Assembly (NCBI GenBank): GCA_947627385.1
Contig: CANQVV010000009.1
Span: 1 to 32,818 of the forward strand
DNA: 32,818 nt
DNA from: an uncultured Bacilli bacterium
Lineage (GTDB): Bacteria > Bacillota_I > Bacilli_A > RF39 > UBA660
Reading direction: 5' to 3'
In this document: positions 24,214 through 32,806 of the stretch, one piece after another
How the letters are laid out: each line of letters opens with the position of its first letter
Numbering within the stretch: the stretch's first letter is position 1
Notes under the pieces: model-generated
What the model was told of the DNA's origin: nothing
Database searches by the model: none
The model's input: the letters and a program-made list of their open reading frames with translations, nothing else
Translations under genes and position numbers: made by a program

Positions 24214-24341
24214 TTAAATTTTATAATACATTTGATTTTTACTCGTTGGTTTTATAGCTGGATCAAAATAAGTAGATCTTAATGTTTCTTTTGATTTAAT
24301 TCCTAATTTATTCATAATATCAACTATTATTTGTATTTAAA
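24214..24341 (-). pseudogene. Remnant C-terminal winged helix of a Fic/AlbA-type (RecG-like) protein
   Basis: About 40 codons on the minus strand read IVDIMNKLGIKSKETLRSTY then FDPAIKPTSKNQMYYKI and TAA. This resembles the C-terminal winged helix of Fic or ATP-binding AlbA-domain (RecG-related) proteins, where DPAI is normally followed by about 10 residues before a PxSKNQ-type tail; those residues appear deleted. No start, ribosome site or upstream part is present. I regard it as a gene fragment. The family match is from memory. Confidence 0.4.
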
Positions 24342-24388
24342 TTCAATATATCTTACTTAATTCTTGCTTAATTCTTGCTTAAATTTTT

Positions 24389-24427
24389 GTAAATTACCAC
24401 AATAACAATCGAATGTGGGTAATTTAC
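24389..24427. repeat. Imperfect inverted repeat in the degenerate intergenic region
   Basis: GTAAATTACC-ACA (24389-24401) pairs with TGTGGGTAATTTAC (24414-24427), 13 bp with one bulge and a 12-base loop. It is followed by TTTAAAA on the plus strand, so it is at best a weak terminator. Just before it lies a tandem 11-base repeat (TTCTTGCTTAA, about 24361-24382). The rest of 24342-24590 shows no gene. Confidence 0.45.
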
Positions 24428-24592
24428 TTTAAAATTGCCAAGATTTAATTATCAAAAATTAGAAATTTTTCTAAACTTAACATAAGCTTTTCTAAATATC
24501 AGTATATCTTTAATAACTATTATAAATTAAAAAATCATTATTAACTTTAAAAAATTATTATAAAAAGATCACCAATTTCTTGATAATTTTAC

Positions 24593-24749
24593 TCATACAA
24601 AATGTAAATTGTTATTTAATTCTTCTTTAATTTTTTATAAGTTCTTTTTTTCTTTCACTAACAGAAATATTATGAGAACGATCATATAAACTAATCATAT
24701 TAGCACATATACTAATACCATATAATGCTCCTATTAATAATTTTAACAT
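24593..24749 (-). pseudogene. Small membrane-protein ORF, probably frameshifted
   Basis: ATG at 24749 opens a 40-codon ORF (24627-24749) starting MLKLLIGALYGISICANMIS, with one hydrophobic helix and a basic end (SERKKELIKN). A one-base shift near the stop continues the reading as IKEELNNNLHFV to 24593, which fits the preceding amphipathic helix better, so a frameshift is suspected. No ribosome site precedes the ATG. Its first 22 bases lie in the 27-base repeat shared with the flavin reductase promoter. Could be a tiny real gene or a fragment. Confidence 0.35.
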
Positions 24750-24754
24750 AATTT
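24728..24754 (-). repeat. 27-base repeat, copy 2
   Basis: Exact copy of 20918-20944. Here the AGGAG end is followed by unrelated sequence, and the ATG within the repeat opens the small ORF at 24627-24749. Confidence 0.75.
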
Positions 24755-24797
24755 AAAAAAATGAGAAAACTATTGCCTTCTCATTTTCATTTTTTAA
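24754..24797. terminator. Bidirectional terminator downstream of the restriction operon
   Basis: ATGAGAA (24761-24767) pairs with TTCTCAT (24778-24784). An A-run on the left and T-run on the right let it act on both strands. On the minus strand it is the first good terminator after the McrC-like gene and the DUF1287 remnant. Confidence 0.65.
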
Positions 24798-25090
24798 CTT
24801 ATTCTTAACAAATGGCACTCCACTTTTATTTCTTTTATCTGAAATTATATCTATATTTTTTTAAATATAACTATATATCCAACTTGCCATTCTTTTATTT
24901 TTGAAATGTCAGTTGTTAATGTTATAGCATTATTATAAAAATAAATTTTTAAACTTTAATATCGTATTTATCAGATTATTTTTTATATTTTCATTAACTA
25001 AATTCATTAAATTCATATCCGGCATATTTTAAGCCAAGTGCTACAATATCATTATATACACCAAATTTATTATTTATTCCTACTTGATTT
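24795..25090 (-). pseudogene. Decayed DUF1287 family gene, truncated at the restriction operon
   Basis: On the minus strand three pieces in shifting frames read in order: NKFGVYNDIVALGLKYAGYE (ending near 25005), then ITLTTDISKIKEWQVGYIVI (about 24870-24930), then IDIISDKRNKSGVPFVKNK (about 24800-24860). These match the DUF1287 pattern of a catalytic-like Cys/Thr-Asp segment before VxxALKxAGYD, then a W(Q)xGDIVxF strand, then H(I)GIVSDKRN and GVP. Here the GDIV Asp is Tyr, the GVCTD core is GVYND, and at least two frameshifts and stops interrupt. The N-terminal part is missing; the reading runs straight into the 3' end of the McrC-like gene. Confidence 0.6.
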
Positions 25091-26338
25091 TTCTATTAAA
25101 TCTACTAAACATTCCATATCAAAACGATCTTTTAAATAATAACAATCTATCATATATTTCATATCAACTAATAATAAAGATATTTTTTCATAATTAAATA
25201 TTTCTTTTTTATCTCTCCATGCACTATTTGCATAACCCATATATTTAATATTATCATTCGTTACAAAAGGATCACTTTTCTTATTAAAAGGTAGAATAAA
25301 AGTATTATATATATTATTTTTTTCTATACCATATGTTTCATGATTATTTGCAATATGATCACCATATGTAATTTGCTTTTGAATAGAATCAGTATGTGGA
25401 AGATCAGATATATTTCCAGTTATTCCAAATTTATAATATTTTGCATCTAGAATATAGAATTTTTTATATTTTTTATTTATATATATAGAGTCTGGTCTCA
25501 ATCTTGATTTATCCTCTTCTGATTTTCTTCCCACTATATTCCAGTATGCATTTGGAAAATATTTACTTATATCAATTTTACTTCCCAATGTATCACTAAC
25601 CATTTTTTCCCAGGCATATTCATATCTTCTAGTTCCGTACGTAGGTTGGTTCTCAAAATTATTATCATAACTCATTTCAAGGATTCTTTTTATATGAATT
25701 AAAAGCATCTTTTTTCTATCATTAAATGATTTTGATAATTCTTTATTTAAGATACTGATGTAATATTTTATATTATTCTTAACAACAATTTCTTTTAAAT
25801 TACATTCTGGTAATACTATATTGCCAAATAGAAACCCGATATAATTTACGCTTTGATGCAAACAATAATTATTTAATTCTGTAATTAAATTGCTTCTTTG
25901 AATGTTAGATTCATAATATGGATTAATATAATTGACACGGTTATTTGAAAAATAATGTTCTGAATTTAAAGTCTTTTTCCAATTAATTTTGCCATGTCCT
26001 TTTTGGGAATATTTCTTCTCAATTTCTTGATATAAACCATTATTGAAATAATCACTAATCATCCATATAAAAGAATTAAATGGAATTTCAGAATTTTCTC
26101 CTATATCATCACCAAAAGCTGTTCTTTCATTATTTAAGCTTTTAACCAATGATATCGATTTTAATAATAATAATAAATCAACTTTTTGATTATTACTAAG
26201 ATTATCTTCTGTATTAAAAAGATTCTTATCATATCCTAGTGGTAAATAAATATTAATTTTATCTTTTTTATATTTTAAACCAACAAAATTATCTTCCTCA
26301 TATCCATTTTTAAATATTACTTTTTCGGAAAATATCAT
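25070..26338 (-). CDS. Restriction subunit R2, LlaJI/McrC-like PD-(D/E)xK nuclease
   Basis: 422 residues. The C-terminal half holds a PD-(D/E)xK nuclease core: RRYEYAWEKMV (Glu244), then RLRPDSIYI (Asp283), then YILDAKYYKFG (Asp298, Lys300). McrC and LlaJI R2 carry this DxK in the same position, after a helical N-terminal part that docks to the GTPase. It should cut DNA when driven by the McrB-like subunit. It starts one base after the stop of that gene. The C-terminal end (IEKSSRNK) overlaps the DUF1287 remnant and may have been created at the junction. The family is RE_LlaJI-like; specificity is unknown. Confidence 0.85.
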   Translation of the reverse strand: MIFSEKVIFKNGYEEDNFVGLKYKKDKINIYLPLGYDKNLFNTEDNLSNNQKVDLLLLLKSISLVKSLNNERTAFGDDIGENSEIPFNSFIWMISDYFNNGLYQEIEKKYSQKGHGKINWKKTLNSEHYFSNNRVNYINPYYESNIQRSNLITELNNYCLHQSVNYIGFLFGNIVLPECNLKEIVVKNNIKYYISILNKELSKSFNDRKKMLLIHIKRILEMSYDNNFENQPTYGTRRYEYAWEKMVSDTLGSKIDISKYFPNAYWNIVGRKSEEDKSRLRPDSIYINKKYKKFYILDAKYYKFGITGNISDLPHTDSIQKQITYGDHIANNHETYGIEKNNIYNTFILPFNKKSDPFVTNDNIKYMGYANSAWRDKKEIFNYEKISLLLVDMKYMIDCYYLKDRFDMECLVDLIEKSSRNK

Positions 26339-26339
26339 A

Positions 26340-28943
26340 TTATTCTCCTACAATTGTATACTCATTAGTTTCTTCTATATCATCTTCAAATAATGTATTA
26401 AACACATCTAGATAATTTTTATTATATGCTTCAATTAACTCATCATATGATGATATTGATCCAAACCAATATGAAGTATTAATTTTTGCAACGTCTTCCC
26501 ATAAATAAGATAATATTTTTTCAGCAAATTCTTTTTCATCAGCAATTTCTTCAATTGAAACAAAATACATACCTAATTGTTTATCTTCACCATTAATTCC
26601 TGAAACATCAGAAATTATATGTTTATTAATTTTATTAACAAATTTTCCCCAAGTAACATTTGGATATTTTGAACTTTCTCTTATAATTTTATTTTTTAGT
26701 GCTATTGATTCTTCATTGTCTGCAAAAACGTTTTTAATATATTCCATCTTCCATCTTCTTTTAAAAGCAGTATCTAATGTGAAAACATTTTGATCACTTG
26801 TATTCATTGTGGCAACAATCCATAAATTAGATGGAATATATACTTCTGGCAAATCAATGTAATGTGTTTTTAAATAGTCTATTATTGGCCCATTAAATAT
26901 TGAATATTTACTTTTGCCTTTTTTATCTCTATCTAATAATTGAAATATATCTCCAAAAATTGCTGAAGAATTTCCTCTATTTATTTCTTCAATAATTAGA
27001 CATACTTTCTTGCCTTTATTATTTAATGCATCTTCTAATGCTAACGTAAATGCTCCTGCATGGAATTTATATTCTACATTATTATCATTAATCATTGGTA
27101 TTATTTGACCTATAAAATCACTATTTGTGTATTCAGGATGGAAAGTAGTTCTATATATTTCATAATTATCACTATTAAATTCTTCATTAACTTTATAACT
27201 TTTGCCTGACCCAGGAACACCATAATAAATTTTATTATATCCACCTGTTACTCTATCGATATCATCAACTCTAATCATTTCAGTTTTAATAGGAGCTGAT
27301 TCTTGGAATCTTTCTTTGAATTCCCATAACAATGATGATATATACTCTGATGCTTCATCTTCTGCATTGGGAACATTTTCTCTAATATATTTATTTAATT
27401 CAAATGACAATTGATCAGCAGGAGTTGAATTATTATATTTTAGTTCAAATACATCATATATTTCTTGAAGCATTGCTTTTGTAACAAAATTCAAAAATTT
27501 ATTTGGATAATACATAAAGCATAATTTAGGTAATGTTTTAGACAGATTTTTTAACATTGGATAAGAATCCGAAAAATTAGGTCTTTCATTATTTAAATTT
27601 ATTAAATAATCATACAATTCATTTCTAAACCGATTCCAATACTCATCTGGCTTATCTAAAACATTATAATCATTGTCTAAGTAAGCTTGTTTTTCTTTAC
27701 TATAAAATATTCCCCAGTGAGCAGCTCCATTTGGATCACCACTACATTTTACTCCATAGCTTTTGTATTTTCCACCTTCAACTTTTCTACAAAAAGTTGA
27801 ATCATCATCTAATCCCATAGAATATTCTCTTAAATCTAATGTTTTAAATCTTTCAATGGGATATTCTGCTAAAAATTCTTTTCTCAATTCTATTGATGCT
27901 ATATTTTCTTTTTCTTTTACTACTGCTAAATTAGCATTATAAAACTTAATGAATTTTTCAATTATACTTTTTTCTTCGGGTGATTCTTCTATTCCATTTT
28001 TATTTCCCTTAATAGCATTAGATAACATTTGATATCTTTGATCAGATTGAATATCTAATAATGAACATACAAATTCAAGACTTTTTTCATTATACATAGC
28101 TTTATTTTCTTTGTTATTTATTTGATAATAATCCAAAACATCTTTTGCAAGGAATCCTCTTCTATCTGTTTTATTATAAAATTCGTTTTCAATAGCTTCC
28201 ATTGAAGAACCTTCAAAAAGATATTTTTTTAAAACAAAACTTATAAATTCCATACTATATGGCAATTTATTAATTATAATTTCATTTGATAATATTGGTA
28301 ACATTGATTTTAAATCGTCAGATAACATTATTTTTTCACCTTCCCTTTTCATAACGTTAAATTGATTACACCATCCAGCAACAACAGTTGTTACTTGAGC
28401 TATTTTTTCACATTCTATATCAACATTCTCACCACTTCTATACTTTAAGATAATATTAACTATTTTTTCATAATCATTATCACTATATGCCATAGACATT
28501 AAATTTTCAAATTCATCAATTGTAATATAACTATTCAATCTGAAATCACACATCAATTTAAATAGCATATTTATGGGATGAATTTGATAAATATCTGATG
28601 TTTCTACAGCCATGTTAGGATATTCAATATTATTTAAAACTGTAAAGAAAAATTCTGCTCGATATTTTTTATTATTTTTAATTTTTTCATATTCTTTTAG
28701 TAGTCTTTCTCCATTTGCTGTTAATTTAAACTCATTACCATCAAAATATGTCATATCATAAAATAATGTATAATTAATTGGATGATTATTTGCTTCATTT
28801 CTATTTGCACCGTTTGCATTTAATGCATTCATCAATAATCTTGCATGATTATTTTCAGTTACTATATTTTCACTAACTGTTTTAGTTAAATAATATAGCT
28901 TATCCAAACTTGTGATATTATTAACAAAAATCCATTTTTTCAT
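26340..28943 (-). CDS. Restriction subunit R1, McrB-like AAA+ GTPase with DNA-recognition N-terminus
   Basis: 867 residues. The C-terminal AAA+ domain (about 560-830) has Walker A GVPGSGKS (575-582), Walker B VCLIIEEINRG (Glu652, Glu653), the McrB-type MNTSDQ (713-718) and an arginine pair FKRRWKM (729-730). McrB proteins use GTP to assemble rings and activate the nuclease partner. The N-terminal 550 residues include a winged-helix-like segment (FKLTANGERLL near 73-83), like AlwI-type recognition domains, and a middle block with SMGLDDDSTFCRKVEGGKYK, also seen in McrB relatives. This matches LlaJI R1. It follows the second methyltransferase by one base, with AAGGAGG as ribosome site. Confidence 0.88.
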   Translation of the reverse strand: MKKWIFVNNITSLDKLYYLTKTVSENIVTENNHARLLMNALNANGANRNEANNHPINYTLFYDMTYFDGNEFKLTANGERLLKEYEKIKNNKKYRAEFFFTVLNNIEYPNMAVETSDIYQIHPINMLFKLMCDFRLNSYITIDEFENLMSMAYSDNDYEKIVNIILKYRSGENVDIECEKIAQVTTVVAGWCNQFNVMKREGEKIMLSDDLKSMLPILSNEIIINKLPYSMEFISFVLKKYLFEGSSMEAIENEFYNKTDRRGFLAKDVLDYYQINNKENKAMYNEKSLEFVCSLLDIQSDQRYQMLSNAIKGNKNGIEESPEEKSIIEKFIKFYNANLAVVKEKENIASIELRKEFLAEYPIERFKTLDLREYSMGLDDDSTFCRKVEGGKYKSYGVKCSGDPNGAAHWGIFYSKEKQAYLDNDYNVLDKPDEYWNRFRNELYDYLINLNNERPNFSDSYPMLKNLSKTLPKLCFMYYPNKFLNFVTKAMLQEIYDVFELKYNNSTPADQLSFELNKYIRENVPNAEDEASEYISSLLWEFKERFQESAPIKTEMIRVDDIDRVTGGYNKIYYGVPGSGKSYKVNEEFNSDNYEIYRTTFHPEYTNSDFIGQIIPMINDNNVEYKFHAGAFTLALEDALNNKGKKVCLIIEEINRGNSSAIFGDIFQLLDRDKKGKSKYSIFNGPIIDYLKTHYIDLPEVYIPSNLWIVATMNTSDQNVFTLDTAFKRRWKMEYIKNVFADNEESIALKNKIIRESSKYPNVTWGKFVNKINKHIISDVSGINGEDKQLGMYFVSIEEIADEKEFAEKILSYLWEDVAKINTSYWFGSISSYDELIEAYNKNYLDVFNTLFEDDIEETNEYTIVGE

Positions 28944-28944
28944 A

Positions 28945-30045
28945 TTACTCCTCCTTACATATTTCTTCCATTATTTTTTTTACCATTAATGGTGGAATTC
29001 CTTCACCAATAACATACCTTATTAAATTCTCACTTGCCCATTCAGGTGGATTCCAATCATCTGGTAATGACGATATTTTCATTAATTCATAAATTGTTAA
29101 AACTCTGGGATCACTATATGTTCCATCTTTTTGTTTTCTTCCTGGGTGAACATTCATTTGAGATCCCATTACACCATTATATCTTGTTACAGTTGGAGCT
29201 GGTTTATTCCAATACATACGATGATATGTTGTATCATACCCTTTTGATGGACTTCCATCGGACTTTTTAGGATAATATTCTTCATTTTCCCAAGCAGAAT
29301 GGCCAGTCGGAGTATGAATCATGCATTCAATATGTCTCCACGCATGAGTTGGTGGTTTATGCCAAGGATGAACATTATTTAGTTTAGTAACTTCAATTTT
29401 ATCTCTGAATTCTTTCTCTCTAATCAGTGGATTCATTGAAGGCAAATCTCCAATTGCTTCTTTTAAAGTTATAATATGTTTTTCTTTCTTTGGAAAATTC
29501 CATTTTTTATTTTGATCTTTTCTTGTTAATAAAAAAACTGCTCTTTTTCTATTTTGTGGTACCCCATAATCCATTGCATTTATTATTTTTTTATCATTTA
29601 TAAAATAATCATTTCCTAATCTTTTTGCAATATAATCAGGTATAGTCATTTTTTCATTATTATATTCTATTGGTGTTTTTAGTTGTTGGACTACATTTTC
29701 AAAGAAAATATATCTTGGTTTAATTATCAATGCATAATCAACAGCATATTTAATAAGAGTATTTCTTTCATCATACGGATTTCTACTACCGGCAACACTC
29801 ATTCCTTGACATGGTGGAGTGGCAATTAATAAATCAATTTTCATATTTTCTACACTTTTTACTATCTTATTAAATACTTTTTTATCCGTTATATCTCCTA
29901 CAATCATTTTAGTGGAAGGATATAAATGTTTATAAAATTTTGCTCTTTCTGCTAATAATTCATTAGCAACTACTACATCGATATTTATATCTTTAAAATA
30001 CGTTTCAGCAATACCAACATTAGCAAATAATGATACTGCTTTCAT
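28945..30045 (-). CDS. DNA (cytosine-5-)-methyltransferase, second of a tandem pair
   Basis: 366 residues. Motif I FANVGIAETY, motif IV PPCQGMS with catalytic Cys79, motif VI ENV (about 116-118), motif VIII PQNRKRA, the target-recognition region about 210-285, motif IX KPAPTVT and motif X GEGIPPLM. It transfers methyl from S-adenosylmethionine to C5 of cytosine in the host's sites. It is more than half identical to the first enzyme, with the difference concentrated in the target-recognition region. Two C5 enzymes for one site imply an asymmetric recognition sequence with one enzyme per strand. Its ATG abuts the TAA of the first enzyme. Confidence 0.93.
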   Translation of the reverse strand: MKAVSLFANVGIAETYFKDINIDVVVANELLAERAKFYKHLYPSTKMIVGDITDKKVFNKIVKSVENMKIDLLIATPPCQGMSVAGSRNPYDERNTLIKYAVDYALIIKPRYIFFENVVQQLKTPIEYNNEKMTIPDYIAKRLGNDYFINDKKIINAMDYGVPQNRKRAVFLLTRKDQNKKWNFPKKEKHIITLKEAIGDLPSMNPLIREKEFRDKIEVTKLNNVHPWHKPPTHAWRHIECMIHTPTGHSAWENEEYYPKKSDGSPSKGYDTTYHRMYWNKPAPTVTRYNGVMGSQMNVHPGRKQKDGTYSDPRVLTIYELMKISSLPDDWNPPEWASENLIRYVIGEGIPPLMVKKIMEEICKEE

Positions 30046-31164
30046 TTAGTCTTCCTCCTTCATAATTACGCTTACTATTTCTTTTATTAATAATGGTGGA
30101 ATAGCTTCACCTATAACTTGTCTAATCAAGTTTTCACTTGCCCATTCAGGTGGATTCCAATCTTTTGGTAATGATGTAACGATAAATAATTCATATAAAG
30201 ATAGAACTCTGGGATCACTATATGTTCCATCTTTTTGCTTTCTTCCTGGATGAACATTAGTAAATGAAGAAATTGAACCATTATACATAGTTACTGTTGG
30301 AGCTGGTTTATCCCAATTCATTCTCATATATGTAAAAGCTCCTCCTCTAATTTTTCTGCCATCAACATTTTTAGGATAATATATCTTATTTTGAAATGCA
30401 GATTTTCCGGTTTTAGTGTGAAGCATTGCTTCAACTTGTCTCCAAGGAGCCATTTTTGCATAATGATACTTACTTACTTTTAAACCTTCTTCTTTTTTTA
30501 TTTCATAATATGGCAATTTATATCTCATATTTTCTTCTTTTATTAGTGGATCTAGGGATGGCAAATCTCCAATTGCATCACGCAAAGTTACTATTTTTTT
30601 ATGTTTTTCCGGAAATTCCCATTTTCTTTTTGTATCTTTTCTAGAAAACAAAAATATTGCTCTTTGTCTGTTTTGAGGAACTCCATAATCCATTGAATTA
30701 ATAATTTTATTTGAATTTATATTATATTCTTTGCCTAATCTTTTTTCTATATATTCTGGAATTAAAATTGTCTTTCCTTCATATTCAATTGGTGTATTTA
30801 GTTGTTGAACTACATTTTCTAATAAAGCATATTTAGGCATTAAATCTAAAATTGCATCTATTGCATATTTAACCAATGAATTTCTAGGATCCAAAGGATT
30901 TTTTGGTCCAGCCAAACTCATTCCTTGACATGGTGGCGTTGCAATTATAAAATCGATTTTTTCTTTCTTAGCAGCTTCTATTATTTTATTATATATATTA
31001 TGATTAGCAATATCACCACAAATTACATTTGTTTTTGGATAACAATGTTTATAAAATTTACATCTATTTTCTAGCAATTCATTAGCAATAACAATATCAA
31101 TATTCAAATCAGCTAAATATGTTTCAGCAATACCAACATTAGCAAATAATGATAATCCTTTCAT
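30046..31164 (-). CDS. DNA (cytosine-5-)-methyltransferase, first of a tandem pair
   Basis: 372 residues from the ATG at 31164; the frame opens to 31182, but AAGGTGG lies 5-6 bases before 31164, and this start aligns with that of its neighbour (MKGLSLFANVGIAETY). Motif IV PPCQGMS with Cys79, ENV at 116-118, QNRQR at 164-168, a target-recognition region about 210-300 different from that of the second enzyme, motif IX KPAPTVT, motif X GEAIPPLL. First functional gene of the four-gene restriction-modification operon, so protection would be made before cutting. Confidence 0.93.
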   Translation of the reverse strand: MKGLSLFANVGIAETYLADLNIDIVIANELLENRCKFYKHCYPKTNVICGDIANHNIYNKIIEAAKKEKIDFIIATPPCQGMSLAGPKNPLDPRNSLVKYAIDAILDLMPKYALLENVVQQLNTPIEYEGKTILIPEYIEKRLGKEYNINSNKIINSMDYGVPQNRQRAIFLFSRKDTKRKWEFPEKHKKIVTLRDAIGDLPSLDPLIKEENMRYKLPYYEIKKEEGLKVSKYHYAKMAPWRQVEAMLHTKTGKSAFQNKIYYPKNVDGRKIRGGAFTYMRMNWDKPAPTVTMYNGSISSFTNVHPGRKQKDGTYSDPRVLSLYELFIVTSLPKDWNPPEWASENLIRQVIGEAIPPLLIKEIVSVIMKEED

Positions 31165-31187
31165 AATATCCACCTTACTCATTTTTC

Positions 31188-31578
31188 TTATCTTTCTTGC
31201 ATTAAGCTTTCATATTTAGTATCTATAAATCTTAATAATATAAAGATATTATCTATTAATTTTTTATATCATCTGGAACGTCTTCTAATGTATCAATATA
31301 CTTTGAAATATCATTCATATATTCTTTTATATCTGCTGTATTTCTACTCTTTTAGTCCACAATAAAAGCAGTATGCTCTATTTCCTTCCTATAATCCTTT
31401 ATGATTTCATTACCATAATTGATAGTATCATCAGAATATCCAACTAAATTACACATTTCTGCATAATTTAATCCCAGATATTTTTCAAATTTTTTTAGAG
31501 TAACAACATTCTGTTTTATTCTAATGCCCTTTAACTTTTTTAACAAATTCACCTAGAAAAACTTCATTTTTTCAACAT
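31188..31578 (-). pseudogene. Decayed small gene at the head of the restriction-modification operon
   Basis: A strong ribosome site (AAGGAGAG, 31587-31594) precedes an ATG at 31578 that stops after MLKK. A 66-codon frame (31352-31552, GTG or TTG start) reads KKLKGIRIKQNVVTLKKFEK and YLGLNYAEMCNLVGYSDDTI, with helix-turn-helix-like character. After its TAA the same frame continues KSRNTADIKEYMNDISKYID to 31256, and a shift in an A-run continues KLIDNIFILLRFIDTKYESL to 31188. A protein of about 130 residues broken by at least two lesions is the simplest explanation. It could have been the operon's controller protein; this is inference. Confidence 0.5.
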
Positions 31579-31602
31579 TATTCTTACTCTCCTTGTATTT
31601 CC

Positions 31603-31631
31603 ATTATATCAGATTATTTAAAACTTGTTAA
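31603..31631 (-). promoter_or_regulatory. Promoter of the restriction-modification operon
   Basis: Minus strand: TTAACA (31626-31631), 17-base spacer ending in TGA, then TATAAT (31603-31608), near-consensus with an extended -10. It lies 10 bases past the 3' end of the intron remnant and is the only strong promoter before the methyltransferases. Confidence 0.75.
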
Positions 31632-31641
31632 CATTTTTTAA

Positions 31642-31727
31642 ATCGAGTAGAGAAAATTTGCAACAATTTTTGTAAATTTGTCTCTCTCACACCACCGTAC
31701 GTACCGTTCAGTATACGGTAGTTCAAT
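31642..31727 (-). ncRNA. Group II intron domains V and VI (3' end)
   Basis: On the minus strand, domain V (31689-31722) reads CCGTATAC-loop-GTACGTACGG with the 2-base CG bulge, closely matching Ll.LtrB-like domain V. It is followed by GTGTGAGAGAC and a domain VI helix closed by GAGA/TCTC. The intron should end in CTACTCGAT, at about 31642. The catalytic 5' domains are missing from the window's intron copy. Confidence 0.75.
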
Positions 31728-32737
31728 TTATATTTCAGTATGTACTTTTAATTTTAATGTTTTATTTGTTATGAATATGCTTACATATAAAGAACTATTC
31801 CAATAACTTTTTCTACTATATGCTATTGCTTTGGCTTGTTCCTTATCACATCCCAATTTTATTAAACTCTCTATTCTTCTCCTAGATGTTTTCCATTGTT
31901 TCCATATTATGCATCTTATTCTTCTATTTAGATGCTTAGTTATATCATTCAAGCACATTTTCATATTTCCTATTTTGAAATAATTTATCCATCCTCTTAT
32001 TACATAATTTAGTTGTTTTAATCTTCTTTTAAATTTTTGGATAGATTTTAAATGCGGTTTTGGTTTTATTATACCTGTTTTTGTATAGTAGAACCCAAAG
32101 CCTAAGTATTTGATTTGATTTGGCCTTGCTACTTTACTCTTTTCTATGTTAACTTTTAGTCCTAGTTTCTTTTCAATATATTTTGTTATACTTTCCATAA
32201 CTCTATTTGCTGCTTTTTCACTTTGAACCAATATTATACAGTCATCTGCATAGCGGGTATCAAACCTCTTTTCTCAAGTTCCTTATCTAACTCATTTAAC
32301 ATGATATTTGATAATAAGGGTGATAAATTCCCTCCTTGTGGTGTTCCTATTTTTGTAGGACTAATTATACCATCTTCCATTACTCCACTTACTAAATATT
32401 TTCTTATTAATGACACTAATTCTCCATCGTGTATTGTTTTCATGATGATGGATATTAATTTATCGTGACATACTGTATCAAAGAACTTTTGTAAATCTAT
32501 ATCGACTATCCATGTATATCCATCATTAAAGTATTCTAATAATTTAATGATAGCCATTTCACATGAACGTCCTGGTCTGAACCCATAACTTGTTTCACTA
32601 AATTGTTGCTCATATATTGGACTTAATACTTGTACTATTGCTTGTTGTATTAATCTATCAACTACTGTTGGTATCCCAAGTCCTCGTTTATCCCCGTTTT
32701 CTTTTGGTATATAAACTCTTCTTACTGGTCTTAACAC
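31728..32737 (-). pseudogene. Group II intron reverse transcriptase/maturase, truncated and frameshifted
   Basis: Two frames form one protein. The first (32234-32737) has VRRVYIPKENGDKRGLGIPT, SYGFRPGRS, DIDLQKFFDTV and GTPQGGNLSPLLSN (RT motifs 1-4). It ends in a wrong frame after LEKRG. The second frame encodes RYADDCIILVQSEKAANRVM, the active-site YADD motif, then GWINYFKIGN and the maturase X domain, ending at 31728 without an endonuclease domain. A single base change, probably loss of a T near 32260-32265, separates the frames. The N-terminal RT-0 region is missing upstream of RPVRR. The enzyme cannot be functional. Confidence 0.85.
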
Positions 32738-32750
32738 ACAAAATAAATAT

Positions 32751-32774
32751 CCACCAGCATAGCTGGTGGTTTTT
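32751..32774 (+). terminator. Perfect 8-bp hairpin with T-run at the intron truncation point
   Basis: CCACCAGC (32751-32758) pairs with GCTGGTGG (32762-32769) around ATA and is followed by TTTTT. On the plus strand it would work as a terminator. It stands just where intron homology ends, so it could also be a subterminal hairpin of an IS200/IS605-like element. Confidence 0.5.
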
Positions 32775-32806
32775 CATTTTCTCCTAAAAGGCTTTATTAT
32801 TGGCCT

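Noticed and set aside
29034-30644. Plus-strand ORFs opposite the two methyltransferases
   Set aside because: They mirror strongly coding methyltransferase frames and lack ribosome sites.
31728-32737. Retron or abortive-infection reverse transcriptase
   Set aside because: Motifs (GTPQGGNLSPLLSN, GWINYFKIGN), the X domain and the adjacent domain V identify a group II intron protein.
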